A stretch of DNA of 64,000 nucleotides from Apostichopus japonicus (Eukaryota > Echinodermata > Holothuroidea > Aspidochirotida > Stichopodidae), in NCBI RefSeq assembly GCF_037975245.1, contig NC_092562.1:27262554-27326553 (forward strand), written 5' to 3'. Shown here piece after piece: positions 48,431 to 59,397 of the stretch. The notes under the pieces were generated by a model that had not been told where the DNA came from, made no database searches, and saw only the letters and a program-made list of their open reading frames with translations. Position 1 is the first letter of the stretch. Each line of letters opens with the position of its first letter. The position numbers and the translations under genes were made by a program.

Positions 48431-48889
48431 ACATTTAGGTACCAATTAGACTCCATTCTTTACTAAAATCTTTACTGAAATCAACTGGAAGAATACAAAC
48501 TAAGGAGACCTGTATGACAAATGAAATCAACAAGTAAAGTGTTTGGTATCAAATTAAAGAGAGGGGCAAACGATCATACAAACATGAGGCAATGAATAAT
48601 GAAACCAAGGATCTTTACATCTATCAATACATGCAAAGGAGGTAAAAAGTAAAGATTTATCATAATAGTGTTCAATGAATACCAATCAGAAACTAAAATT
48701 TGCAAAAGAATTAGAAGTATAATTAAAATAAATCCAAAAAAAGGAATACTTCTTGGAAAATAATTTAAATCTAACATTAACTGAAATATTTGTTCTACAT
48801 GCCAGCAGAACATTGCAATGATATAAATCAAACATGCAATAGAAAAATGGCTAGTATCCTCTGTCAATATGATGAAACTATGTATTTAA

Positions 48890-49560
48890 CCCATGATTGA
48901 AACAATAATGTGACTAAAATAGCTGTTATCCTACGCATCTTCACCTAATGAGAAACTAACTACATCTGAGCCACTCTGGAGATAGATGTTACTATGTATT
49001 AAAGCCCATGATTGACAATATTTGATTAAATGGCTGTTATCCTACACATCTTTACCTAATGTAAAACTACCTACATCTGAGCCATTCTGGAGATAGATGA
49101 AACTAGGTATTTAATGCCATGATGAACAGAATAATGTGACTAAAATGGCTTTTATTCTACACATCTTCACCTTATGAGAAACTAACTACATCTGAGCCAA
49201 TTTTGAGATATATGTAACTATGTGTTTAAGCCACTGATTGAAAAAATAATGCGACTAAAATGGCTGTTATCCTACATGTCTTTACTTAATGAGAATCTAA
49301 CTACATCTGAGCCACTCTGGATATATATGGTACTATGTATTAAAGCCAATGATTGACAAATGGGATTAAATGGCTGTTATCCTACACATTTTTACCTAAT
49401 GCAAAACTAACTACATCTGAGCCAATCTGGAGGAAGATGTAACTATGTATTTAAGCCCATGATTGACAAAATAATGTGACTAAAATGGCTATTATCCTAC
49501 ATGTCTTTACATAATGTGTAAATAACTACATCTGAGCCATTCTGAAGATAGATGTAGCAT
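48890..49560. repeat. Minisatellite, ~115 bp unit, six copies
   Basis: The landmark CTACATCTGAGCCA occurs at about 48960, 49069, 49185, 49304, 49416 and 49525. Each unit also contains TGGCTGTTATCCTACA. In an intron of the paralogue. Confidence 0.9.
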
Positions 49561-49969
49561 TTAAACATTAAAAATAACATACGTATCATGAAAGAGGAAA
49601 TTCATCATGCACATGAGACCTTATTAGTTTTCAGTTTTGTTTTTAATTTGAGGAAAAAGTAATTGAACAAAGCTGGGTGTGTGAACAATTGCTACTGGCT
49701 TTTAATGCAATTAATATGGTAAATGATCCACTTTCTATAACCATCTTTCATTCATCAGACCTATATTGATTTTGTTTGATAAGGTAAGTTGTATGGAATT
49801 AGTTCCCTTATCATAGCGCATGATCTGTACTTTTTTCCAATGAAAGTGAAGCTTATTAAGGGTACATTAGTAGCTGTGAAAAGGAAGTAGGCTAATTGTT
49901 TCACATTTCACGGGCAGAACAAACAACAAGACTCCATTTGATGAACATCTACCATGAAACAACTAGTAC

Positions 49970-50380
49970 GCACCATCACACACTATATACTGTGGTCTAC
50001 ATCCTGGGGTAATGAAGGGGTCACCCTGGTGAGAGGAATAGAATACGATCGATCAAAAACCATCTGCTATGGTCTACATCATGTGGTAATGAAGGTATTC
50101 ACCTGGGGAGAATAATTAGATCACTATCCATCACACACCATCACACATCATCTACTGTGGTCTACTTCCTTGGGTTATGAAGGTATTCCCCTGAAGAGAA
50201 AATTATATTACCATCCATAACACACACTATACTATGGTCTACTTCCTGGGGGTAATGAAGGGGTTAACCCGGTGAGAAGAATAGAATACCATCCATCACA
50301 AACCATCTGCTATGTTCTACATCCTGTGGTAATGAAGGGGTGCTCCTGGGGAAAAGAATTATATTACCATCCTTAACTCT
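49970..50380. repeat. Minisatellite, ~75-90 bp unit, five copies
   Basis: TGGTCTACATCCTG, GGTAATGAAGG and ACCATCCATCACA recur in order. In the same intron as the 115 bp array. Confidence 0.85.
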
Positions 50381-50524
50381 AACATTTTGTAATTACCAAG
50401 GCTTTTCTAACATGAAATGCTTATATGCGACATTAACCAAATGATCCAAATGATTAATCTACAAAGCTAATATAAACAAGAATAGCTTCTCATATTTTAG
50501 GATACTGAGTGAAGTTAATTTTAC

Positions 50525-50659
50525 CTCATCCTTTGGATTCAGTGGGTTAAGCATTACAATAAGAGGGCACTTCCATCCATAGATCAGAGACCAGAAATCT
50601 TCGACAGTGGCTGGTAATGGAGACTGAGTTGCAATGAAGGCTTCCTTTTTGGTCAAGGA
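50525..50659 (-). CDS. Paralogue exon: D2, [17 protein letters not shown]
   Basis: Forty-five intact codons: [20 protein letters not shown] and CPLIVMLNPLNPKDE, nearly identical to exon 26290-26424. Acceptor CATACAG, donor GTAAAA. Confidence 0.92.
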
Positions 50660-51342
50660 CTGTATGAAATATGACAAATATATGTAGTAAGTTAATGCCA
50701 CTTTTGAACAATAAAACATAATACAAGCTCGATAGAAGCTGTGGAATCAGAGTTTAAAGAGGTCAGGTGAAATCATTGAAGTACTATTGCAGCCACCAAA
50801 TGTTGTGATTAGTAGCTGAGGACTGTTTACAGAATAATTACAGCAATTCTTGACAAATATTGCCCCTGCTATTAAATGAATAAAGCATAGAGAGATTCCT
50901 CAAATAAATCACACCGATCGCTGAAACATTCGTTGCATCCAACAAACAATTATCTCTCACTTTTACTAGTGATTGATATTTACAATGTTTATATAAACAG
51001 CTAGCATTTTGTTAAGTTAAATTTCTTAACTATGTGGGTAACCATTTTGACACTGATGAAGCCGGAAATTCATCAATGCTAATTGTTGATATATTAGTTA
51101 TTATTACAACATTTGAAATAACTTATTTAAAGAACATTTTAGCATCTCTACACACTTTAATTTTTCCATTTGTACCAGTAAAATATCTTATTGTGAATTA
51201 TAAAAATATAAAAAGAATCAAGATGATGAAGTTATTGAATTGAAAGGCTTCAAGCATTTAAAACAATTCTGGAATGTTTTTCATCTAAGTCAAAGCATCT
51301 ATATCAGAAAGCGATGAACAAGCAATTGCAAGGAATTCTTAC

Positions 51343-51419
51343 CGATGTGAAACAGGCATTAATGAAGTTACTTGGCTGGGAATTGCTCTGGCTTTCAATG
51401 AAAGGACGCTTTGATTCAA
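51343..51419 (-). CDS. Paralogue exon: start of D2, with mutated 3' splice site
   Basis: Encodes VESKRPFIESQSNSQPSNF then INACFTS, 77 bp as in the partner exon, with an intact GTAAGA donor. A pyrimidine tract of about 11 T precedes it but is followed by GCAA where GCAG is expected, so the AG acceptor is absent. No other AG gives an open frame. Skipping 77 bp would shift the frame. Confidence 0.8.
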
Positions 51420-52244
51420 TTGCAAAAAAAAAATGTAATGTAGCAATATGAGTTATCATTCATCAATAACATACGTTAAAGGATAACAAGTGCAGAACTA
51501 TTAACAACTTAATTTCTGTTTCAACAGCAAACGGAATATTTTGCTGTGAGAGATAATTTAGATAATGACAATGATACCATCTAAAGTACTTGACAACAGT
51601 CGTAGTGCCCTAAAGTCATCAACTTATAGCTCACATTGGTCAACCACTGGAGTCTTGGGTCACCTGTGATCCTTGCATTCTATTGTGACTGAGTTAATGA
51701 TAAAAATCATCTAACTACAATATCTGCAGATCAAAGGTTGACCTTAGAAGTCCTTAGCTATGCAGATAGACATAACTGACAGAATAAGGGCTTAAGCAAG
51801 TATTTCTTGCGGCCAAAATTTGTTAATATTACTGCTATAACATGAAAACCCTTAAGTGACACGTATTCGGGAATGTAAAGTCAAAGCAGCTAGTAAAAGA
51901 TTGCTCTACAAATCACATATCAGTGTACAAAGCATGTGGTTTGATTACTATGTAGCACAACCCAAAGAGGTTCAGTCTTCTATAGGCACATATAATGAAC
52001 ATTTTACTGACTGGTGTTACTATGGTGTTACATATAATGCGATAAACCTTAGTTCTACTTTCATGAGTATTTAAGCTGTCCATCGTAACATATTTCTAAA
52101 GTTTAATATTTCTATTGGGATGTTTTTTGTACTAAAGCTACATCTGAAGCCTGCACCAGTGCCTTAATTGCTAGTGTCTTGTGGATGGAATCTTGCATAT
52201 CTGTTAGCTCTGGCAGCTCATTCTTCCCATTGTTTTACACTTAC

Positions 52245-52335
52245 CTGGTAACAATGATGGGAATCTGGACTTGTCTGCCTCTTCTGGAAGAACTTCATTA
52301 GCTTTCTTCAACCTTTTGTCAAATTTCGCTAAAAG
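52245..52335 (-). CDS. Paralogue exon: D1-D2 linker
   Basis: LLAKFDKRLKKANEVLPEEA then DKSRFPSLLP, 91 bp, phase 0 to 1, collinear with 25514-25604. Confidence 0.88.
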
Positions 52336-52674
52336 CTGGGATGAAAAAAATGTTAATGCTATAATTTTTCTGGAAACTGGAAAATGAAAATACAGCAAAT
52401 TATGGTGAACCAGGTTATCAATCTTCCCCTTGCTACAACCAATTAAATTTCCAGACCTCTGACATCTCTTAATGTCTGTCACTATATTGTATAAGTTTTA
52501 AATGTTAGAGAAAAAATATGCACTGCATGCTGGTTAAAATAAAACATCATGGATAAAATGAAGAATTAAGAACAATGCTGTTAATGATGAATAAAATGAG
52601 AATACAGTGTCTGATCTTTGTTCAAAGTGTTATATTTGACTGTTCATGTTCTGAGTGGTGATTTTTGTACTCAC

Positions 52675-52803
52675 AGAATATTCCCTGACAAGTTTCTCCC
52701 GGTTGTCATGGATACTAAATGATGCAATATCTTTTGCTGATATCACAGTATCTCCACTCAGATAAAATTCCAAGAGACATTCATGTAGAAATCTGAATTG
52801 AGC
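52675..52803 (-). CDS. Paralogue exon: D1 C-terminal helices
   Basis: Begins AQFRFLHECLLEFYLSGD, completing the Q-loop of D1. 129 bp, intact, phase 0 on both sides. Confidence 0.9.
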
Positions 52804-52847
52804 CTGTCAATAAAGCAATATGCCAACACTATATGATACTAAAATAT

Positions 52848-52952
<105 letters not shown>

Positions 52953-53214
52953 ATCAAGGCAATAGGTAAAAAAAAATTGTATTGTTTATTCACTGAGAGC
53001 AACGTATAAATATAAAGTTAAATACATTGCGTATTGTTTGACAATGTGCAAGCTGAGTGGAATCATTAAAGGTGTTCAATTGTTGGAACTCCATCAGCAA
53101 GGGATAGGTCTACTATCTATATATAATTATACAACAAAGGATCAAAGGTAAGGTGAGCCAAGTGTGTGCATGTATGGCAAACTGGGATGTAGAGTTGGTT
53201 TATAATGTACTCAC

Positions 53215-53350
53215 TGCAGTTTGTACCATCATAATTCGACTCTGTCTCATCTGTTCAACGTAACCAAAGGCATCGATTCTCAATCTGGTCTGGATAACAT
53301 CCATCAGGCTGTACAGTCCTATTAACGTACCTGTCCTTCCAACACCAGCA
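53215..53350 (-). CDS. Paralogue exon: D1 P-loop
   Basis: The split Ser codon plus [19 protein letters not shown] through IMMVQTA. The catalytic signature [11 protein letters not shown] is fully conserved. 136 bp. Confidence 0.93.
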
Positions 53351-53992
53351 CTATACCAAACAGAAACACCATGAAAATAAAAATTAATATCATAAGAGGT
53401 AGAAGTAAGTGTGCTAAATTCTGGATTCCTGATTGCTGGCAGTGGAGTTGCCACTTTGTATACCCAACGCCAAGAGATGTTGTTTTGTTTCAATATTACA
53501 TGAGACACCACTCCAGGACCAGCAAACCCTCCTACACATTTACTATTTCCAGTCGCCACAGTTGCAAATCAAGATCAACCTTGTAATATCGTTGTAATAT
53601 ACATTACCTGCAGAATACCTGGTCTTTTACAGAACACTTGTCATATTTACAACTGTTGTGTAATATGATGTACCATCAGGCCATCTGTGACGAGGTATTA
53701 ATACAACTTTATTAGTGCTTTAAGATGTGCTAATCCCAATTGCAATAACTGCCGTATTGCACTTGTGAGGGGCCCAGAACAGGTTATTTGGGGCACTTTT
53801 AAACTATCAGAGACATGTGCTGACAGTGGGCAATTTTCCCTTTCATGGCAAGTGTCAAAATTGTACTTTTTACTAGACCAATGCATAGGTCATTGCAACA
53901 ATTGGCGATTTTGTACACTGTACACATGTTCCCATTGTACCCATTGTACACAACTGGCGATAAAAGAAATACAGAATTAAGCAAACGAATAC

Positions 53993-54141
53993 CTGCAGTG
54001 TATTAGAAGGGGACCGTCATATGTTACTTGATACAGTTTAACCTTGTTTGCCAGTCCGATCAAAGGTGTATCCTGATGTGGGACATCCATGTCTGGCCAT
54101 GTTTCGAAGTGCCAATTCTTCATCTGTCTGGTTACACCTGC
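53993..54141 (-). CDS. Paralogue first recognisable exon: D1 WPD loop
   Basis: Starts after acceptor GGTAG (54142) with AGVTRQMKNWHFETWPDMDV and ends PLLIHC in phase 2, 149 bp. The general acid Asp is present. No exon of the paralogue is visible upstream of this point. Confidence 0.92.
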
Positions 54142-54486
54142 CTACCAATACATAAGGTTTTAATAGAATTGAAGTTCTGCTTTCCTACAGGTAAAAGAAG
54201 CTTCCTAGTTAGTTATAATGTTACACTCTCAATCGGCCTTCAGTAAAGAAACTGAAAAAGAGAGTACCCCTATTTCTTTTGTATTAAAACTTGGATTGCA
54301 AACATGGTATGTAATTTATTCTTAAAGTGATCACTGTTAGTTCTTTCACGAAAACAAAGCAGAGTTATAGTTAAGCTCTACATGCAGAGAGCATGTTGTT
54401 TAATGTGCTACATACAGTTCATAGTAGGCTTTTATAGCAGGAGGAGGTATTAATCTACTAATCACAAAAAATGTAACTGGTATCAT

Positions 54487-54500
<14 letters not shown>
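54142..54500. other. Upstream boundary of the truncated paralogue, no gene seen
   Basis: AT-rich sequence between the first paralogue exon and a TA/60 bp repeat block. No PTP-like open segment on either strand. Confidence 0.5.
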
Positions 54501-54502
<2 letters not shown>

Positions 54503-54517
<15 letters not shown>

Positions 54518-54518
54518 A

Positions 54519-54555
<37 letters not shown>

Positions 54556-55168
54556 TGTGTGTGTGTGTGCGTGTCTGTGTGTGTGTTTGTCAGTGTACAA
54601 TACATTGTCTTCTAGAGCCGATAACTCCTGGTGTCTGTGTGAGTGTTTGTCAGTGTATAGTACATTGTCTTCCAGAGCCGATAACTCCTGGTGTCTGTGT
54701 GAGTGTTTGTCAGTGTATAGTACATTGTCTTCTAGAGCCGATAACTCCTGGTGTCTGTGTGAGTGTTTGTCAGTGTATAGTACATTGTCTTCTAGAGCAG
54801 ATAACTCCTGGTGTCTGTGTGAATGTTTGTCAGTGTATAGTACATTGTATTCTAGAGCCGATAACTCCTGGTGTCTGTGTGAGTGTTTGTCAGCGTATAG
54901 TACATTGTCTTCTAGAGCCGATAACTCCTGGTGTCTGTGTGAGTGTTTGTCAGTGTATAGTCCATTGTCTTCTAGAGCAGATAACTCCTGGTGTCTGTGT
55001 GAATGTTTGTCAGTGTATAGTCCATTGTCTTCTAGAGCAGATAACTCCTGGTGTCTGTGTGAGTGTTTGTCAGTGTATGGTACATTGTCTTCTAGAGCCG
55101 ATAACTCCTGGTGTCTGTGTGAATATTTGTCAGTGTATAGTCCATTGTCTTCTAGAGCAGATAACTCA
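54503..55168. repeat. TA/GT tract followed by a 60 bp minisatellite, ~10 copies
   Basis: After TA and GT microsatellites (54503-54590), a 60 bp unit (CAGTGTATAGTACATTGTCT, then TCTAGAGCCGATAACTCCTG and a GTGT-rich end) repeats about 9.6 times with few substitutions. Because 60 is a multiple of 3 and the unit lacks stops, two + frames and one - frame stay open for 200-280 codons. These are not convincing genes. Confidence 0.97.
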
Positions 55169-55169
55169 G

Positions 55170-55723
55170 AAATTATATGGTATAATTTTATACTTGTTAT
55201 ACATGGATACATCTTAATGTGTAAAAGTACCCTGTTGTTTTTCAAACAAGTCATAGGTCATTTCAGGACAGTTGAGGTCCCAAGGCAAAGTCAAATGTAT
55301 AAAGCTTGGGTGAACTTTGTACTGGATGTTTAGATCCACCATTATAGTCAGTACAAGAAAACTATTGTTTTCTCTGAAGGTCAAAGGTGAGCAGTACGTG
55401 GTCAAAGTCTGAAAGTCTTGAGTAAACAAGATTACCTCCAAAAGTAAACCCTTGGATAAGCTGATTGCTTGATATGGCAGTCTGTGTCGATGTGAGAAAT
55501 GTCGTCTCCAACGACGGTCAACGCTTGACATTGTCCATCTTGTGTGCAATGTATATTAAATGATCATTTTTATAACATTTATTAAGGAACCACTAAAGTC
55601 TGCTTGTCGTGTGGTGTGTCGTAGATTGTCAGGCTTTGAGAAAATAAGTTTACTTTGTCTGAAAGTTTGAATCCCTTGAAAAGAAATGTCAACACTTCTC
55701 TACAACACTTTTACAGTGCCTAT
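55170..55723. other. Non-coding stretch, no gene seen
   Basis: Open frames here have no recognisable domain or splice context. Confidence 0.4.
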
Positions 55724-55982
55724 AGGCGAGTGTTAGCTCAGTGGTTAACGCCGGTGCCTTCCAATCATAAGGTCCCCGGTTCAATTAAGTCACTCCAAGA
55801 CTAATGTATGTCGTCCAGTTACAGAGTTGTTGACAATTGACAATTCATTATCATGGACGTTAAAGATGAATCTAAGAGACAGATTTCGGTCAGCTTCCGG
55901 CTTTGATAAGCCAATGAGGTTTCTTCGCGAGTTCCTGCTTGCAGGAGGATTTTAAAACATATATACAGTACATACATATGCA
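55724..55982 (+). mobile_element. tRNA-derived SINE, near full length
   Basis: The head resembles a tRNA gene: an A-box-like TTAGCTCAGTGG at 55733-55744 and a B-box-like GGTTCAATTAA at 55778-55788, at suitable spacing for RNA polymerase III. The body contains AATGTATGTCG, TTCGGTCAGCTTCCGGC and CGCGAGTTCCTGCTTGC and ends in a short ACATACATA tail. Fragments of the same family lie at 19.4 and 32.1 kb. Confidence 0.85.
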
Positions 55983-56246
55983 AAAGCATATCAGATTCTG
56001 GACAAACTCTGAACAAGAATTACACAAGGAGGTAGAGACTTGTAAATGACTCATGTTTGTGTCAGTAGCAGTATTTAGACAAAAAGCTAAGTCTTAGAAG
56101 TAAGCTTGACCTTTCTAACAACGGAATAACAAATTTCTGAAATATTAAGTGAATAGTGATCATATAGACTGAAGATATTTGTAATCTGTTGTAATTTTAA
56201 AATCTATCCATCAGTCTCATATTCTTGACGACTTTATAACCCACAG

Positions 56247-56411
56247 CAAAGCGGTCAAAGTACGCCTGATGCGGAGTCTCTCACGACTCCAGAGAACCGA
56301 GCATTAATTAGACGCATGCTGATAAAGTGTTCTGATGTAGCAAACCCAACACGGCCTGTTGACCTATGTGTGGCCTGGGCGAACAGGATATCACAGGAGT
56401 ACTTTAACCAG
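56247..56411 (+). CDS. PDE8: PDE8-like cyclic nucleotide phosphodiesterase exon
   Basis: Fifty-five codons between TAACCCACAG and a GTGAGT donor, phase 0 on both sides. It encodes [20 protein letters not shown] and continues [20 protein letters not shown] then FNQ. This is part of the class I PDE catalytic domain, and the Asp of KCSDVANP is the expected second metal-ligand Asp. The sequence is closer to PDE8 (PENR.L..RMLIK..DV.NP.RP...C..WA.RI..EYF) than to PDE4. The product would hydrolyse cAMP. No neighbouring PDE exon was found within this window on the + strand, so this is either one exon in a gene with very long introns or a stray fragment. The donor region is tandemly duplicated. Confidence 0.88.
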
Positions 56412-56492
56412 GTGAGTTTAGTAAAGCATGATGCAAATAGGATATCACAGAAGTACTTTAACCAGGTGAGTTAATTAGTAAAGCATGATGCA
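56384..56492. repeat. 54 bp tandem duplication of the PDE8 exon/intron boundary
   Basis: AGGATATCACAG, AGTACTTTAACCAG|GTGAGTT and AGTAAAGCATGATGCA occur twice, with donors at 56412 and 56466. The second copy differs by GAG to AAG in the exon part. The 54 bp between donors is open in frame ([18 protein letters not shown]). Confidence 0.93.
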
Positions 56493-56519
56493 TGGTAAAA
56501 GTCAGTACTATATATGTCA

Positions 56520-57760
56520 CGCACAGGTGCTCCCAACATACATGCATATTAAAGAGAAAAGGCAGGCCAATCAGTGCGGGACAACTGCAGTATTACATAC
56601 TTCGTCATCAGCAATCAATGTTCAACGACCAAACCTGTGATTTCATTTGACAATATTTCTGTTAAAGGAAACCAATTGCCCACCCTCAAAGTCTGAATGC
56701 AGTTAAATTATAAGTAGTTATGATTCACTTCAATTTAGATGATTTTTTGGGGCATTTTGTAATGAAGATGCGTACACGATGGAACTGGACTCTGGAATTG
56801 ACTTGAAATTTACCTGAAAATTGCCTGATAATTTTCGGAAAATTTTTGAATATAAGACAGATAAACGCAAAACTCAACATTAGTGTTTTGGGCCTATGAA
56901 AAAGACTCGCTTTCTTAACCTTCGTGGTAAATTACCCTTGGCAGAGAAATATGCTTGTGGTTCGTACGTCAACAGCCCCCCATTGACGTACAAACCAATA
57001 CATAAACACCGTGAAGGTTACAACATACTTTCTCTGCCTTGTATCGTTGATCATTTAATGCAATCTCTCTAGTGAAACATTCCGTTAACATTTCACGAAG
57101 TTAGCCTCTATGTAATAAATTCAAATTCTTATGGAAACGAAAGACATATGTTGTTTACACAGTGCTGTTTTCTACGTTGAACCGTTGTGTAAAATAATAT
57201 GCGGTCAGTTATATCAGGGAGTTGTTCCATAACAACTCCCTGGTTAGATCATTTGAAGCCAGCAGGTTAAAAACTCGGCCACTCACTAAAGTGCCACATC
57301 GGTCAGTCCAATACCAGTCGTTTCATCGTCTAAAAACTGGAATGAAATGTCCATCAGACCACATTTCTGCGATGTTAATGAAGATTATGACAGCCAATAA
57401 CATATAAGGATCCCACTTAAAGATGCAGTTTGTGTTGTAAATTCTTGCAATATTTACCAGCCGTAATTATTAGAGTGCAGCAAACATGAAAGGAATGACG
57501 AGATTAGGAATAAAACTCAGCGGTTTGAAACCAAGATTAAAAGAAATCTAAAACCTTTCGCATTTAATCATTATCTGTTAATAACTCAATAATAATCCTT
57601 AGGGTTGAGGAGACTGTGAGCTTCTCTCACGTATGAAGCAACGATTGCTAAGCCTCATTGCTTCAAATGCCACCTCCTTTAAGCACTCGGCCACAGCACA
57701 TGTCAGGCATTAATAAATAAAGTGTGAAATAGGGGTCTCAGACAAGCATCAACCTATCTA
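56520..57760. other. Non-coding stretch, no gene seen
   Basis: I looked for the next PDE8 exon (the TDEEK...MPVFDR segment) and found none. No other recognisable exon. Confidence 0.5.
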
Positions 57761-57768
57761 CATATGGA

Positions 57769-58483
57769 CAGTGGCGGCACCAGAAATACTGGAGGGGAGG
57801 CAAGTGGGGTCAATCGAACCATTTTCTTCTATGGGACGGGGTGAGGACAAACTCTTGGGAGTGCAAAACGAAGCTGTATTAAATGCATATCACTGGAAAC
57901 TTAAGAACACGCCATATTCCCACCCTATCCCACACGGCGTAATCGGTAAACCAAATTTACTTTTTACATGAAATTAAAAACTCACCCTATTTAAAATGGG
58001 ATGTTGATCGATTTCGCGGCCCGAGTTGCAGTGAGTAGTTGAGCAACGTTTCGAAAAATAACCGGCTCCTTGCGTTATAATAACAGATGTACCCTGACAT
58101 GTTATTTGCTAGGTGAGCAATGAGGGCCCTGCGGCACTTTTAGCCCTTGTCTCTACAGCACAAAAACACATGTCAGAAAGAGGAATTCTATTTCTGTGGA
58201 AGGTATTCCAGGCCCTGACGGTGAAGTGCTTTCTACAGCACAGAAATACCTTCTAGAGATTACAATCCAATTGTAATGTTATAGGAAGCGAAAACTATGA
58301 AGGTTTAGTATTTCTGTTAGTTAACTTTTATCCAAATAAAGGCAATTTATACGTACGTGAGACTCGTTTAAGTTTTGTTTTCAGCAGCCGAATGGGAGGG
58401 TGGGGTGGGGTGGCTGGGCTGAGCAGAGGATTCAAATCATCTTGATTGGCCCTCTTGCCTCACCCACCTTTGCTCCACCACTG
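57769..58483. mobile_element. Non-autonomous hAT-like DNA transposon, 715 bp
   Basis: The ends are inverted: the left begins CAGTGGCGGCACCAG and the reverse complement of the right begins CAGTGGTGGAGCAAAG. Both are followed by GAGGCAAG. The flanks are CATATGGA (57761-57768) and CATATGAA (58484-58491), an 8 bp target-site duplication with one mismatch, the size made by hAT elements. No transposase is encoded. Confidence 0.65.
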
Positions 58484-58858
58484 CATATGAACGCATAAGA
58501 CCTCGTGGGATCGTTGTATCTAACTCTTTCCATGTAGGGACTCGATATAATGCTAACTATTAGCCTATACCTGAATTGTATGTTGGTATTAATTACATGA
58601 CTTCCACATTAACAGCACAGGACCGAATTATCGTGTTTACTCATGTATGGATATCATTTTCGTCACTCTGCTAATAATGAGACCACATGAGAGCTTTGAT
58701 ATAGCTTGTTATATCTCCAAGATTTCAGTAGACAATTTGTAAAGCGATAAAAGGCACGTTGTCTCTCTGTCAGTCTGTGGCGACTTCCTCGTTTTGCCTA
58801 AATCCATTTAAGATTGAAAAGTCGGGAAATCATACAGATCTGCCTAAAGCGCTGTTAT

Positions 58859-59397
58859 TCAGGATCTCGCTTTAGCAAGAACTGATGTACTTCCAGATGT
58901 TACATCAACAAGGTCCACCGACGGTGGCACCTCTGGTCTGGCGAGGTTCCTGGCAACCCGCCTCAACAGGTGGAGTAAAGCTGCTCTGAATTGCGAATTA
59001 CTTGCAATATAAATAAATGGATGTACCCATGAGTTCATGAAGGCCAAAGGGACAAAGATATCGTACTGTTTGGTTTCGAAATACTCAAATTTCAAAAGAG
59101 TAAGGTTAGCAAGGAAGAAATTGATTTCATCCGGAGTCCAACAAATGATGAACATTGTAATCACGACGAGGAGCATCCTTATCACCTTCATCCGGGTCTC
59201 CAGCATCTGCCTGTTCGCTCCGTCCTGGTCAAATGAGGTCAACGTGGCGTTCCTTGCGAATGCGTTGGCTTGTCTGGTCAGTCGTTTTATATTTATTACT
59301 TGGGTCGTTATCATCACTGTTACAGGGAGTACATACTCGAACGAGAACAATAATATTTCGAATGTTACAGACGAAACGACTGGAACTTTTACCGGAA
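58859..59397 (-). CDS. Class A (rhodopsin-like) GPCR, 3' exon with TM5-TM7
   Basis: After acceptor TTAAACAG (phase 1) the exon encodes about 178 residues to a TGA. TM5: VTFEILLFSFEYVLPVTVMI. Third loop: KRLTRQANAFARN onwards. TM6: RMLLVVITMFIICWTPDE, with the CWxP motif. TM7: FVPLAFMNSWVHPFIY, then SQFRAALLHLLRR as helix 8. The NPxxY motif reads HPFIY, with Asn7.49 replaced by His. The loop pattern resembles peptide-receptor-type GPCRs, but the ligand cannot be named. TM1-TM4 are not visible between here and 60.9 kb. They may lie beyond the methyltransferase gene on the same strand, or the exon may be a partial duplicate. Confidence 0.85.

Noticed and set aside
53640-53700. Minus-strand HRWPDGTSYY segment resembling a second WPD loop
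   Set aside because: It is only a chance WPD tripeptide followed by a stop within 20 codons. The true WPD exon is at 53993-54141.
54400-55333. Long open frames (up to 284 codons) across the 60 bp minisatellite on both strands
   Set aside because: They exist because the repeat unit is a multiple of three and stop-free. Three frames are open at once and there is no domain, start context or splice evidence.
55733-55788. A functional tRNA gene
   Set aside because: A- and B-box-like motifs are present, but no complete cloverleaf follows and the sequence continues into the SINE body shared with two other loci.
55819-56016. Minus-strand open frame (FKILLQAGTREETSLAYQSR)
   Set aside because: It is the antisense of the SINE, and related frames occur in the other SINE copies.
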